DNA of 64,000 nucleotides from Palsa-883 sp963826975 (GCA_963826975.1 CAWGZJ010000033.1:186001-250000); one strand, 5' to 3'. Positions 1 to 12,366 are shown, numbered from the stretch's first letter. Made by a program: numbers and translations. Notes: a model not told the origin generated them from the letters alone.

Positions 1-2
1 AG

Positions 3-665
3 CTCGAGACAAGCGGCCACGTCACCCGCGGCTACATCGGCGTGCAGGCGCAGCCGGTCACCGAGACCATGGCCAAGGCGATGGGCCTGGCGGATCAGTC
101 GGGCGCCCTGGTGGCCGGCGTGCAGGCCGACACCCCCGCCCAGCATGCCGGCGTGCAGCCGGGCGATGTGATCCGCAGCGTCGATGGCACGAAGATCGAC
201 AACCCGCGCGATCTCGCGGTGCAGATTGCCGCGGTCAAGCCGGGTGACGAGGCGAAGCTCGACCTTGTGCGCGACGGCAAGAGCCAGACGGTCAGCGTGA
301 AGGTCGGCCAACTGCCGAGTGACGAAACCGCGCAAGCCGGCGCCGCGCCCGCCCATCCGGCGCAGCTCGGGCTGGCGCTCGGCCCGATCCCGCCGGATGC
401 ACGCGACCAGCTCAACCTGCCGCAGGGGACGCAGGGCGTGCTGGTGACCAACGTTCGGCAAGGCTCGCCGGCCGACCAGGCTGGCCTGCAGCAGGGTGAC
501 GTGATTGTCGCAGTGGCCGGCCATCCGGTGCAGAACCCCGCTCAGGCGGCGCGCGACATGCGCCAGGCCGTCACCGGGTCCAACCACGCCGTGGCGATGC
601 GCATCATCCGCAATGGCGAGTCGGTGTTCGTCGCCATCGCGCCCGGCCAGCAGAACGAGGGCTGA
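3..665 (+). CDS. Deg/HtrA family serine protease, C-terminal part (5' truncated by window edge)
   Basis: The frame is open from the first codon of the window, so this is the 3' end of a longer gene; the GTG at 42 is internal. The N-terminal residues seen (SGHVTRGYIGVQ) are the usual junction between the trypsin-like domain and PDZ1 in DegP/DegQ proteases. Two PDZ domains follow: PDZ1 from about the GYIGV motif to position 320, and PDZ2 from about position 360 to 650, each with a GDVI motif. The family degrades or refolds misfolded proteins in the periplasm. The catalytic Ser/His/Asp lie outside the window, so activity cannot be judged here. A strong terminator follows 36 bases after the stop. 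DegP, DegQ and MucD cannot be told apart from this fragment. Confidence 0.93.
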   Translation, partial: LETSGHVTRGYIGVQAQPVTETMAKAMGLADQSGALVAGVQADTPAQHAGVQPGDVIRSVDGTKIDNPRDLAVQIAAVKPGDEAKLDLVRDGKSQTVSVKVGQLPSDETAQAGAAPAHPAQLGLALGPIPPDARDQLNLPQGTQGVLVTNVRQGSPADQAGLQQGDVIVAVAGHPVQNPAQAARDMRQAVTGSNHAVAMRIIRNGESVFVAIAPGQQNEG

Positions 666-701
666 TCACCGCGATCTGCGGACCGCCTTGGGGGAACGGA
701 G

Positions 702-732
702 GGCCGGGAGCGCGTCTCCCGGCCTTTTGTTT
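702..732 (+). terminator. Rho-independent terminator of the Deg protease gene
   Basis: A perfect 9-bp stem (GGCCGGGAG / CTCCCGGCC) with a 5-base loop is followed by TTTTGTTT. It lies 36 bases downstream of the protease stop codon on the same strand. Confidence 0.92.
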
Positions 733-858
733 GGCGATTTTTTGCGCACGAATCCCGTGTGCGCCAAGCTTTTTGTCAGGCCCGCGCGCTGAGGCGGCGG
801 TTTACCACCGCGGCCAGGCCAGGGCCGCACAGGGCAGGGCAGGGTGGGGCGTTCGAAG

Positions 859-1149
859 CTACGCGGCGTGGCGTGTATGCAAGCCATGGCCCACGGCGAG
901 GTGGCCGTGTTCCGTGGCCGCGATCCGATAGTAAGTCAGGACATAGACCCGGACCGCGCTGGTTCGCCCGCCGACATGCCCCTTGGCTTCGATCTGGCGA
1001 ACCAGCTCGCTGGCATCCAGGTCCTCACGCAGGCAGATCTCCAGCAGTGCGTCCCACAGCTCCGGCTCCAGGCGCATGCTGGTCCGGCCGCGTGCCGCGA
1101 CGACGTTGCGATTGACAAGGCGGCTGCCGACCACTGGGTACTCCCGCAC
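859..1149 (-). CDS. Ribbon-helix-helix domain protein
   Basis: A protein of about 96 residues. Residues 20-55 contain SMRLEPELWDALLEIC followed by REDLDASELV, which matches the strand-helix-helix pattern of the RHH_4-type family common in alphaproteobacteria. Such proteins bind DNA as dimers and are usually small regulators; the target is unknown. The GTG at 1149 is preferred because GGGAG lies 5 bases upstream on the coding strand; a TTG at 1152 is the alternative. There is no toxin-like partner next to it, so a free-standing regulator is more likely than an antitoxin. The C-terminal tail is not recognisable. Confidence 0.75.
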   Translation of the reverse strand: MREYPVVGSRLVNRNVVAARGRTSMRLEPELWDALLEICLREDLDASELVRQIEAKGHVGGRTSAVRVYVLTYYRIAATEHGHLAVGHGLHTRHAA

Positions 1150-1236
1150 CAAATCTCCCGCTAAATGACCACAGGCCAGTTAAGGGAGTGTTTCGGCGCG
1201 GAATACGTGGGTGTTTTTCAGAGATGGGGGTGTTCG

Positions 1237-1794
1237 TCAGGGATGGCCGACACCAAGGCGGCGATTGACCGCAAGTTCGTCCGGAGTCAGCTGGAATCCG
1301 GCCAATACCGTGTAGGCGGCGCCCGATTTGGTGCCGCTGACCGGAAACACCATCTGAACACCCTCGCTGTTCCAGGTCACCTGGTCGGTATTCGGCGGGA
1401 AGACGATGTGCGCCGGGTAGATCTTTTTGTCCAGAATCTGGCCGCCTTCGAGGACTGCCAGGAAATACGGCACATCCACCTCACGGCCCTGCATCGCCGG
1501 CCCACGCGTCAACTGCATGGTGAACCCGACATCGGCGGCGACCTGCTTGGCGGTGTCGCCCGCCTGGCATTTCGCCGGAACCGCCACGATGCGCCCGGAC
1601 AGCACCAGGTCACGGATGTCCTGGGTGGCGGCGGACTCGACGCGATAGCGGTTGATATCGGCCGCCTGCCACAGCAGGTCGGTGTGCGGGCAGGCGGGCG
1701 GAAACTGGTCCTTCGGCGCCCCGCAACCGTCGAGCAGGGCAAGCAGGCCCGCCAGAATAGTGGCGGCCGCGCAGCGGTTCGGAAGGCGGGGCAT
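1237..1794 (-). CDS. Putative lipoprotein of unknown function
   Basis: A 185-residue protein starting at the ATG at 1794. The N-terminus has two arginines, a hydrophobic stretch and a lipobox-like LLDGC at about residues 20-24, then GAPKD, so it is probably a lipid-anchored envelope protein. The rest is soluble in character (around residues 90-160: VPYFLAVLEGG, YPAHIVFPPNTDQV) and I do not recognise a domain. The frame is open further upstream to 2007, but that part crosses repetitive proline-rich sequence and the thrB leader, and the signal peptide fixes the ATG used here. It is divergent from thrB, with about 275 bases between the starts. Confidence 0.72.
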   Translation of the reverse strand: MPRLPNRCAAATILAGLLALLDGCGAPKDQFPPACPHTDLLWQAADINRYRVESAATQDIRDLVLSGRIVAVPAKCQAGDTAKQVAADVGFTMQLTRGPAMQGREVDVPYFLAVLEGGQILDKKIYPAHIVFPPNTDQVTWNSEGVQMVFPVSGTKSGAAYTVLAGFQLTPDELAVNRRLGVGHP

Positions 1795-2069
1795 TGGTGG
1801 CTCCGGGCTGTGGCGGGCATCACGACGTTGGTCCCCCGGCCCGGGTGCAAGCTGGCACCCCAAGCCTGGATCCCAGGCCTGCGGTGCCAGCTCGGGTCGT
1901 TGCCGGCGGGGCAAGGCGGCGGCATAGTGCCCGCCGCCCGCCGGATCAACCCACCGGACCAGCCCAACCTTTCCATCGGCCCAACCCGACCCTTCCTTCG
2001 GACCCATCCAACCCCTCGGACCAACCCAACCCTTCGGACCACCAATGCAGCCCGATCGCTGACCCCCAG
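1795..2069. repeat. Divergent intergenic region with short direct repeats
   Basis: The spacer between the lipoprotein gene and thrB contains several imperfect copies of a unit like AACCCTTCGGACC between about 1975 and 2043. It resembles the micro-repeats found inside several genes of this window. The thrB promoter must lie here, but I cannot place it. Confidence 0.55.
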
Positions 2070-3113
2070 ATGGCCGTCTACACCGAGGTCGGCGACGAGC
2101 CGCTGGCCGCCTTCCTCACCGACTACGACATCGGCAGCGTCGTCGCCTTCCGCGGCATCGCCGAGGGCGTGGAAAACAGCAACTTTTCCCTGCGCACTAC
2201 CGCCGGCGATTACATCCTGACCCTGTATGAAAAGCGGGTGGACCCCGCCGACTTGCCCTGGTTCCTCGGCTTCATGGAGCATCTGGCGACGCGCGGCGTC
2301 ACCTGCCCGTTGCCGGTGCGGGCACGCGACGGTGCCGCCTTGCGCATGCTGGCCGGCCGGCACGCGGCGATCACCACCTTCCTGCCCGGCGTCTGGCCGC
2401 GCCGGGTGCGTCAGGAGCATTGCGGCCCGGTGGGTCAGGCGCTGGCGTCCCTGCACCTGGCTGGCCGCGACTATCAGCCGACCCGCCGCAACGCCCTCGG
2501 CCCCGACGGCTGGCGCCCGTTGTTCGAGCGGGCCCGGCACCGCGCCAACGAAGTCACCCCGGGCCTCGAGGCGGAACTGGACACCGCGCTGTCGGCGATC
2601 CTGGCCAATTGGCCCCAAGCTGGCCCCCCTGGCGGCCCGCCCGTCGGCCCGGCCGCTGGCCCGCCTGTTGGTCCCCCCGCCGGCCGCCCCGGCGAACCCG
2701 GCCTGCTGCCGGTCGGGCACATCCACGCCGACCTGTTCCCCGACAACGTGTTCTTCCTCGACGGCCGCCTGTCCGGCCTGATCGACTTCTACTTCGCCGC
2801 CACCGACCTGCTGGCCTACGACCTGGCAATCGGCCTGAACGCCTGGTGCTTCGAGCAGGACTTCGCCTTCAACGTGACTAAGGCCCGCGCCATGCTGGCC
2901 GCCTACACGGCGCGGCGGCCGTTGTCGGATGCCGAGCGCGCCGCGCTGCCGGTGCTGTGCCAGGGTGCCGCCATCCGCTTCCTGCTCACCCGACTCTACG
3001 ACTGGGTCAACACGCCCCCCGGCGCCATGGTCACCCGCAAGGACCCGATTGAATATCTGCGCCGGCTGCGCTTCCACATGGCCGCGCGTGACGAGCATGC
3101 CTATGGCATCTGA
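2070..3113 (+). CDS. thrB: Homoserine kinase, APH-fold type
   Basis: Phosphorylates L-homoserine to O-phospho-L-homoserine in threonine synthesis. The 347-residue protein is of the aminoglycoside-phosphotransferase-fold type usual in alphaproteobacteria, not the GHMP type. It begins MAVYTEVGD and contains GVENSNFSL early (nucleotide-binding region), HIHADLFPDNVFF (the Brenner-type catalytic HxDxxxxN motif) and GLIDFYFA (the DFG-like metal-binding element). A Gly/Pro-rich stretch of about 25 residues just before the catalytic motif (bases about 2619-2700) is coded by imperfect DNA repeats and is not part of the normal fold. The gene overlaps the start of rnhA, a common arrangement in this group. 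Confidence 0.95.
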   Translation: MAVYTEVGDEPLAAFLTDYDIGSVVAFRGIAEGVENSNFSLRTTAGDYILTLYEKRVDPADLPWFLGFMEHLATRGVTCPLPVRARDGAALRMLAGRHAAITTFLPGVWPRRVRQEHCGPVGQALASLHLAGRDYQPTRRNALGPDGWRPLFERARHRANEVTPGLEAELDTALSAILANWPQAGPPGGPPVGPAAGPPVGPPAGRPGEPGLLPVGHIHADLFPDNVFFLDGRLSGLIDFYFAATDLLAYDLAIGLNAWCFEQDFAFNVTKARAMLAAYTARRPLSDAERAALPVLCQGAAIRFLLTRLYDWVNTPPGAMVTRKDPIEYLRRLRFHMAARDEHAYGI

Positions 3114-3591
3114 CCCCGCCTTGTCCGACGCCCGGGCGCCCGCCTCAGACGCGGCCAGCCTGGTCGAGATCTGGACCGATGGCGGCTGCAAGCCCAATCC
3201 TGGCCCAGGCGGCTGGGGCGCGATCCTGCGCTCCGGTGGCCACGAACGCGAACTGAGCGGGGCGGAGCCGGCGACCACCAACAACCGCATGGAGCTGACC
3301 GCCGCGGCGGCGGCGTTGGAGGCGTTGAAACGCCCCTGCAAGGTCGTGCTGCACACCGACAGCGAATACGTGCGCAACGGCATCACCCGCTGGCACACTG
3401 GCTGGGTGCGCCGCAACTGGCGCAACGCGGCGGGCGACCCGGTGGCGAACATGGACCTGTGGCAGCGGCTGCTGGCCGCCGCCGCGCCGCACAAGATCGA
3501 CTGGCGCTGGGTGCGCGGCCACTCCGGACACCCAGAGAACGATCGGGCGGACGCGCTGGCAACAACGGCGCGAGAGCGGCTGCTGGGCTAG
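3097..3591 (+). CDS. rnhA: Ribonuclease HI
   Basis: Cleaves the RNA strand of RNA-DNA hybrids, removing primers and R-loops in the cytoplasm. About 164 residues. The conserved acidic site is visible: WTDGGCKPNPGPGGWG (first Asp), NRMELTAA (Glu), LHTDSEYV (Asp) and HSGHPENDRAD (His and last Asp). The start is the ATG at 3097 or the ATG two codons later at 3103. Both overlap thrB by 11-17 bases, so the two genes are translationally coupled. The first 20 residues before the domain are an Ala/Ser-rich extension. Confidence 0.95.
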   Translation: MPMASDPALSDARAPASDAASLVEIWTDGGCKPNPGPGGWGAILRSGGHERELSGAEPATTNNRMELTAAAAALEALKRPCKVVLHTDSEYVRNGITRWHTGWVRRNWRNAAGDPVANMDLWQRLLAAAAPHKIDWRWVRGHSGHPENDRADALATTARERLLG

Positions 3592-3683
3592 ATATCTATC
3601 GCGGAAGTCTGGCGGGTCGGTCCGCTGGACTGGCCCGCCACCCGCCATTTTCGACGCGACGTTGGCGGCTTGGGATAAAACAG

Positions 3684-3718
3684 GTGGGTTACGCAAGAGC
3701 TGACCCACCCTACAGCGG
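3684..3718. repeat. Dispersed palindromic repeat (GTGGGT...ACCCAC type), copy 1
   Basis: The sequence GTGGGTTACGCAAGAGCT is followed by GACCCACCCTAC. Two further copies of the same element lie at 7326-7427, one of them inverted. It sits in the rnhA-MFS spacer. Confidence 0.8.
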
Positions 3719-3758
3719 CACCTTCCACATTGCTGCAACGCAGCACGGGAAACGGCAG

Positions 3759-5003
3759 ATGACCGGACTGGCCTGGCGTCCATCCGCCGTCATCGCCGCC
3801 ATGTGCGCGGCCGAGATCCTGTCCATGACCGGCTACGCGGCGTTTCCGGCCCTCACGCCGGTCTTCGCGCGGAGCTGGCAGTTGACCGCAACCCAGATCG
3901 GCTGGATCGGCGCAGCCTTCTTTGCCGGCACGGCGATGGGCACCGCGCTGCTGCCCGCCGCCACCGACCGCCTCGACGCGCGCGCACTGTATCTTGCGTC
4001 GCTCGGATTGGGTGTGTTCGGCCTGCTGTCGTTTGCGGTCGCGGACGGCCCGGCCGGCGCGGCGGCGTCGCGTTTCGTGCAGGGGGTCGGCCTTGCCGGC
4101 ACCTATTTCCCCGGGCTGCGGGCGCTGCTGGCGGCGCTGCCGGCCGCACATCATGGCCGCGCCACCGCCTTCTACACGGGGCTTTATGCGGTGGGCACCA
4201 GCCTGTCGTTCTTCCTGACGGGCGTGCTGAACGCGCAGGTCCAGCACCATGCGACGTTCGCCCTGCTCGGCCTGGGGCCGGCGATTGCCATGCCGATCGC
4301 CGCGCTCACGCTGCGGCCGGGGGCGCCACGCGGTGACGCCGCGGCGCCGCTGTTCCAGTTCGCCCCGGTGCTGCGGGATCGCCTCGTGCGAGGCCACGTG
4401 GCCGCCTACGCCGCGCTGTGCGGGCAAATCCTCGTGCTGCAAACCTGGCTCGTGCTGCTGCTCGCCCGCGGCGTGCCAGGTCGCGGCGACGACGCGGCAC
4501 TCAGCAGCACGATCGCCGCCGGCATCGCGCTGTGCGCCGTCCCGGCAAGCATCTTCGGCAACGAACTCGCCGAGCGTTACGGCCAGGCCCGCGTCATCGT
4601 CGCGGTGATGCTCGCGAGCCTCGTGCTGTTCATCGCCACATTCGCCGCCGTCCAGGCGCCGCTGTGGGCCTTGGTGCTCATTGCGCTGGCGCTGTTCTCG
4701 ACCACAACGCTCAACTCCGCTTCGATCACCAACAGCCTGCGGGCGCGCTGCGTACCCGAGTACCTCGGGCGTGCGCTCTCGGTCTATGCGCTCGCGGGCG
4801 CGGTCGCGGCGATGGCTGCCCCATTTGCTTTCGGGGTCATGTTGGACCTGGCCGGCGGCGTGGCGCGCCCGCTGGCGTGGTTCTGGGCAGCGCTGGCAGT
4901 CGGCGCGGGGTTTCTGGGTGGCCCGATCGCGTTCGCGCGCACGGTCGGCGACGGGTTGGCGAGATCGCCATTCATACCTGGTTCGAAAGGAAGGCCCGGC
5001 TGA
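3759..5003 (+). CDS. Major facilitator superfamily transporter
   Basis: A 414-residue polytopic membrane protein with about twelve hydrophobic segments in two halves, typical of MFS proton-linked permeases. The first half has the sequence DRLDARAL in the loop after TM2, where the family has its conserved basic motif, and VQGVGLAGTYFPGLRAL in TM4. A short charged loop around residue 200 (LRPGAPRGDAAAP) separates the halves. The ATG at 3759 is placed directly before the first hydrophobic helix. The substrate cannot be inferred; nothing next to it suggests a pathway. Confidence 0.87.
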   Translation: MTGLAWRPSAVIAAMCAAEILSMTGYAAFPALTPVFARSWQLTATQIGWIGAAFFAGTAMGTALLPAATDRLDARALYLASLGLGVFGLLSFAVADGPAGAAASRFVQGVGLAGTYFPGLRALLAALPAAHHGRATAFYTGLYAVGTSLSFFLTGVLNAQVQHHATFALLGLGPAIAMPIAALTLRPGAPRGDAAAPLFQFAPVLRDRLVRGHVAAYAALCGQILVLQTWLVLLLARGVPGRGDDAALSSTIAAGIALCAVPASIFGNELAERYGQARVIVAVMLASLVLFIATFAAVQAPLWALVLIALALFSTTTLNSASITNSLRARCVPEYLGRALSVYALAGAVAAMAAPFAFGVMLDLAGGVARPLAWFWAALAVGAGFLGGPIAFARTVGDGLARSPFIPGSKGRPG

Positions 5004-5276
5004 CCGCGCGTGGAAGGCTGCCGCGGCGGCGCGCTGTCGAGCCGGATCGGCGCGGCCGCTCTGTCCGTCTCGTTACATCATCACGCGTTTTCGTTGACTT
5101 CGCGAATGTATCACGCGATATTCCGCCGACGTTATAAGACGATCGCCGCTCCGGGTACCGTTGGACAACCCGATGCCAAACGTGGCGGTCGCGACACCAG
5201 GCAACCGGGTAACAGCAACCGGGTAACAGCAACAGGATAACAGCAGCACGGCAACATTCGTGGGGAGCGGACGACG
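5004..5276. other. Intergenic region with short tandem repeat
   Basis: A 273-base spacer. Near its end (about 5212-5248) the unit GCAACCGGGTAACA is repeated two to three times with drift. A GGGGAG Shine-Dalgarno sequence follows just before the next gene. No other element was recognised. Confidence 0.6.
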
Positions 5277-5957
5277 ATGGCAGGACACGCGGGCTTCGAC
5301 AGCGCCGCCTATCCGGGCGACGCCTGCATGGTTTGGCTCAAGGCGAACACTAACCTGGAATGGTGCGGCTACTACCTCGGCCCGACGCCGAGCTACCCCG
5401 GTGCCTCATGGATGACCCAACAGGCCGCCCTCTCCGCCGCGGGCTGGGGGCTCGCGCCGATTTACGTCGGCGAGCAGGTGGTCCCGCCGGGTAGCCAAAA
5501 TCCGTCAGCCGCCAAGGGGACAATAGACGGCGCCGATGCGGTGCAGTTGCTTGCAGGCGATGGATTCTATCACGGAACATTCGTGTTCCTGGACCTGGAG
5601 GACGGATCGTTGCCGCAAGCGCTCGCGGATTACACCGCGGCCTGGATCGATGCGGTCGCGGCAGGTGGCTTTCAGCCCGGCGTATACTGTTCCCACGTCA
5701 TCGCCGGCCAGGTGAATGCAGTACGGCCGGGCGTGCCGATCTGGGCGTTCAAAGTTCCAACCAACGCCGCGCATCCGGCCGCCGGGCCGCCATTCCGCCA
5801 GGATGATCCGGCCGGTAGCGGCTACGCCGCGGCGCAGGGCTGGCAGCTCGATCAGAATGGCCTGATCAACGTCCCACCGGCGCCAGGCGGTCGGTTGCAG
5901 GTCGATCTGAGTTCCGCGCTTTCGCCAAACCCAGGCCGGCCCGCTGCCGTCGCCTGA
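5277..5957 (+). CDS. DUF1906 (glycoside-hydrolase-like) domain protein
   Basis: A 226-residue protein. AGFDSAAYPG at the N-terminus, LEWCGYYLGP, the loop GWGLAPIYVG and VFLDLEDG fit the TIM-barrel DUF1906 family, relatives of the mycobacterial Rv2525c protein and of GH25-type lysozymes. In this family the early Asp and the acidic LDLEDG segment correspond to catalytic positions. Activity on peptidoglycan or another glycan is possible but not shown. No signal peptide is visible at this start, so export would need another route. GGGGAG lies 10 bases upstream of the ATG. Confidence 0.8.
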   Translation: MAGHAGFDSAAYPGDACMVWLKANTNLEWCGYYLGPTPSYPGASWMTQQAALSAAGWGLAPIYVGEQVVPPGSQNPSAAKGTIDGADAVQLLAGDGFYHGTFVFLDLEDGSLPQALADYTAAWIDAVAAGGFQPGVYCSHVIAGQVNAVRPGVPIWAFKVPTNAAHPAAGPPFRQDDPAGSGYAAAQGWQLDQNGLINVPPAPGGRLQVDLSSALSPNPGRPAAVA

Positions 5958-5978
5958 TCCGGCCACAGCGGCGGCGCC

Positions 5979-7196
5979 TCAGCGGTAGAGATCCACCCGC
6001 GTCGGCGGCAGGCCCGATGCCCCCCGCACGCGCTTGGACGCCAGCGTCTGGTAGATGCCCAAAGTATTGCGCTCGAATGCCAGCGAGCACCCTGCCAGAT
6101 AGGGCAGCCACAACCGGGTCGTTACGCTGCCCACTGCGCGCACCGCCGCGTCGTACTGCGCCATCAGCCGGTCGTGCCACAACCGGCAGGTTCGCGCGTA
6201 ATGCTCGCGCCAGGCCTCCACGTCATGCACCTCGAAGCCGTGCCGCTGCAGATTGGCCAGCGACATGCCGATGTGGTCCAACTCGGTGCCGGGAAAGATG
6301 TAGCGCTCCAGCGCGGCATATTCCTTTGTGCGTGTGCGGAACCGGCGATCGTCGCGCTTGGCCGGCCGCGCGATGGCATGGTGCAAATAGAGGCCGCCCG
6401 GCGCCAGCAGCCGGTTGACCGTTCGGAAATACGTCGCGTGGTTGGCCAGTCCCACATGCTCGAACATGCCGATCGAGGCGATCTTGTCGAACTGCTTGTC
6501 CAGCAGCGTGTAGTCGCGCAACTCCAGCGTCACGCGGTCATCCAGGCCGGCGGCGGCGATCCGCGCGCCGGCATAGGTGAACTGTTCCCGCGACAGCGTC
6601 ACGCCATGCGCCCGCACCCCGTAATGCTGCGCGGCATGGCACACCAGCGCACCCCAGCCGCAGCCGATATCAAGCAATGTTTCATCCGCCCGCAGCCGAA
6701 GCTTGCGGCAGATCATGTCGAGCTTGTCGTGCTGCGCGGTCGCCAGGTCATTATCCCACGCGGTGAAATACCCGCAGGAATAGACCATCGCTGGGTCCAG
6801 AAAGAGCGCGTAGAACGCATTCGACGCGTCGTAATGGTACTGCACGTTGGTCCGGTTGGCGCCCTCGCTGCCATCAGGCGGCGCCTGGCTGCCGCGGATG
6901 CCTCGCAGCGGCCACGGACCGCCCCGTCCCACCGTCAGGAACGGCGCGAGCGTTCGCGCCACCAGCGTTTTGTCCAGGCTTCTCAGCAATGCCCGCGAGC
7001 GGATTGTCGGCCGTCGCGCCACCAGATCGAAGATCGTGCCGCCGCGGAGGTCGATCCGCGCGGCGACCCACAGATTGGCCAGGGTGTCGATCGTCGGTTT
7101 GCGCAGCAGGGCCGCCACCACGCCCTCGTCGGCCAATGCCACAGCCAGCGCATCATCCGGAAGGCCGGCGGGCACGGTGGACCCGTCCCACAGCAC
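5979..7196 (-). CDS. cfa: Cyclopropane-fatty-acyl-phospholipid synthase
   Basis: Transfers a methylene group from S-adenosylmethionine to cis double bonds of membrane phospholipid acyl chains. Seen: NVQYHYDASNAFYALFLDP and YSCGYF (substrate-entry region), LLDIGCGWGALVCHAA (SAM-binding motif I), FDKIASIGMFEHVG (catalytic region) and a C-terminal LAFERNTLGIYQ. With the GTG start at 7196 the protein has 405 residues, but the frame is open upstream to 7311 and codes for sequence that looks like the normal family N-terminus (RERLRLDFGFV). A CTG at 7277 with a well-spaced AGGAGAG is the only good upstream start; see findings. It is convergent with the DUF1906 gene. Confidence 0.93.
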   Translation of the reverse strand: MLWDGSTVPAGLPDDALAVALADEGVVAALLRKPTIDTLANLWVAARIDLRGGTIFDLVARRPTIRSRALLRSLDKTLVARTLAPFLTVGRGGPWPLRGIRGSQAPPDGSEGANRTNVQYHYDASNAFYALFLDPAMVYSCGYFTAWDNDLATAQHDKLDMICRKLRLRADETLLDIGCGWGALVCHAAQHYGVRAHGVTLSREQFTYAGARIAAAGLDDRVTLELRDYTLLDKQFDKIASIGMFEHVGLANHATYFRTVNRLLAPGGLYLHHAIARPAKRDDRRFRTRTKEYAALERYIFPGTELDHIGMSLANLQRHGFEVHDVEAWREHYARTCRLWHDRLMAQYDAAVRAVGSVTTRLWLPYLAGCSLAFERNTLGIYQTLASKRVRGASGLPPTRVDLYR

Positions 7197-7325
7197 GAAG
7201 CCGAAATCCAGCCGCAGCCGCTCTCGCGCATGGCCGAGAAGCCGAGCGAAACGGGTGACGCGCGATAGCGAACTCAGGCCGGGCTCTCCTGCTGCTTGGT
7301 GGTTGGGCGTTTACCGCATTCTTCG

Positions 7326-7427
7326 TGGGGTGGGTAAGCTCTTGCGCCACGCGCGGTGTTCAACGCAACCCTGGCCTCGTGGGGGGAGGAAGCGGTGGGT
7401 GGCGCAAGAGCTTACCCACCCTACGGC
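7326..7427. repeat. Inverted pair of the GTGGGT...ACCCAC repeat
   Basis: Copy 2 (about 7326-7351) reads GTGGGGTGGGTAAGCTCTTG. Copy 3 (about 7395-7427) is its inverse, CAAGAGCTTACCCACCCTAC. Together they form a long imperfect palindrome between cfa and kdpC. Confidence 0.8.
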
Positions 7428-7504
7428 GGCGGGCACCTGGATGCGTGGTCGCCGACCCGTGGGCCGACCGTGACGGGAGCGGTCGATCCGTTCGCCGGCT
7501 GGGA

Positions 7505-8104
7505 TTACTTCAACGCGTCCAGCGCCAGGTTCAGTTCCAGCACGTTCACCACCGGCTCACCCAGCACGCCCAGGGTGCGGCCCTGGACGTGCGCTTCCAC
7601 CAGCGCGCGCACCTGATCCACCGGCAGGCCGCGGGCCTTGGCAACGCGCGGCACCTGGAACATGGCGCCCGCCGGGGTGATGTCGGGGTCGAGCCCGCTC
7701 GCCGACGTGGTGACCAGGTCCACCGGGATCGGTGTGCCCGGGTTCTCCTTGGCCAGCGTCGCGGCGTCACCCTTGACCCGCTCGATCAGGTCCTTCTGGG
7801 TCGGACCCAGATTGGACCCGCTGGAGTTGTCCGCGGCGTACGGCACCGGAATGGTCTTCGTCGCGTCCTTGGGGTCAGGCTCGGTGGTGGCCGACGGACG
7901 CGGATGGAAATATTTTTCGCCCGTGAAGTTCTGCCCGATCAATTCGGAGCCGATCACTTTGCCGTCCCTGGTGATCAGGCTGCCGTTGGCCTGCCAAGGG
8001 AACAGCACCTGCGCGATCCCGGTCATCGCCAACGGGTAGGCCAGTCCGGTGATGAGCGTCATGCAGACGATCATCACGATGGCTGGGCGGGCATGCTTCA
8101 TCAT
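7505..8104 (-). CDS. kdpC: K+-transporting ATPase subunit C
   Basis: The 199-residue accessory subunit of the high-affinity KdpFABC potassium pump. It has one N-terminal transmembrane helix (IVMIVCMTLITGLAYPLAMTG), then a periplasmic domain with NGSLI, GSELIGQNF, YFHPRPSA, SSGSNLGPT and a C-terminal NVLELNLAL, all typical of KdpC. It is the last gene of the reverse-strand operon and begins 12 bases after kdpB. It is intact, unlike kdpA and kdpB. No kdpDE sensor/regulator genes are in the window. Confidence 0.95.
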   Translation of the reverse strand: MMKHARPAIVMIVCMTLITGLAYPLAMTGIAQVLFPWQANGSLITRDGKVIGSELIGQNFTGEKYFHPRPSATTEPDPKDATKTIPVPYAADNSSGSNLGPTQKDLIERVKGDAATLAKENPGTPIPVDLVTTSASGLDPDITPAGAMFQVPRVAKARGLPVDQVRALVEAHVQGRTLGVLGEPVVNVLELNLALDALK

Positions 8105-8116
8105 GGTCGTGTGTCC

Positions 8117-10241
<2,125 letters not shown>

Positions 10242-10357
10242 GGGTCTGTCGATCGGCTCGTTATGGATAGTGTCGGATCGGAACCAGCTCTTCATTGTCG
10301 GTGGCCGGTTATCCTGGCGTCCGCTGCGAAGGGCGGCGAACGTCCGGGGGCAGGACA

Positions 10358-12115
<1,758 letters not shown>

Positions 12116-12130
12116 GTGTGTGCCGGTTCC

Positions 12131-12180
12131 TCAGAATTTCCCAGGGTCAGAATTTCCCAGGGTCAGAATTTCCCAGGGTC
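12131..12180. repeat. 16-bp tandem repeat between kdpF and kdpA
   Basis: The unit CAGAATTTCCCAGGGT occurs three times in a row, directly abutting the 3' end of kdpF. It looks like a local tandem duplication that lengthened the kdpF-kdpA spacer to about 60 bases. Confidence 0.92.
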
Positions 12181-12268
12181 AAAACTTCTCTGGCCGGACC
12201 AGCGCGAAGATCAGGTAGCCCAGCAGGCCGATCGTGACGATCGCGCCAAGCCAATACTCGAGTGCCAT
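12179..12268 (-). CDS. kdpF: K+-transporting ATPase subunit F
   Basis: A 29-residue single-helix membrane peptide, MALEYWLGAI... ending LVRPEKF. The length, the hydrophobic core with GLLGYLIFAL and the terminal RPE+F are typical of KdpF, which stabilises the Kdp complex. It lies directly upstream of kdpA on the same strand. Its stop codon is embedded in the start of the 16-bp tandem repeat. Confidence 0.92.
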   Translation of the reverse strand: MALEYWLGAIVTIGLLGYLIFALVRPEKF

Positions 12269-12282
12269 GGGTCGGAGACCTC

Positions 12283-12366
12283 TCAGAGCCGGTCGCAGGC
12301 GAGCGCGTACAGCGCGCAGGCGCCGAGGAAGACGGCGCCGATCAGGATGAAGGCGAGATCGAGCAT
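12283..12366 (-). CDS. Small membrane protein upstream of kdpF
   Basis: A 27-residue peptide starting MLDLAFILIG and ending ALACDRL, one predicted transmembrane helix. It begins the kdp operon, 14 bases before kdpF. Short proteins with the same ending (Cys-(Asp/Glu)-Arg-Leu) are familiar at this position upstream of kdpF in other bacteria, so it is probably a real gene. Its function is not known to me; an accessory Kdp subunit or a leader peptide would both fit. Confidence 0.68.
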   Translation of the reverse strand: MLDLAFILIGAVFLGACALYALACDRL

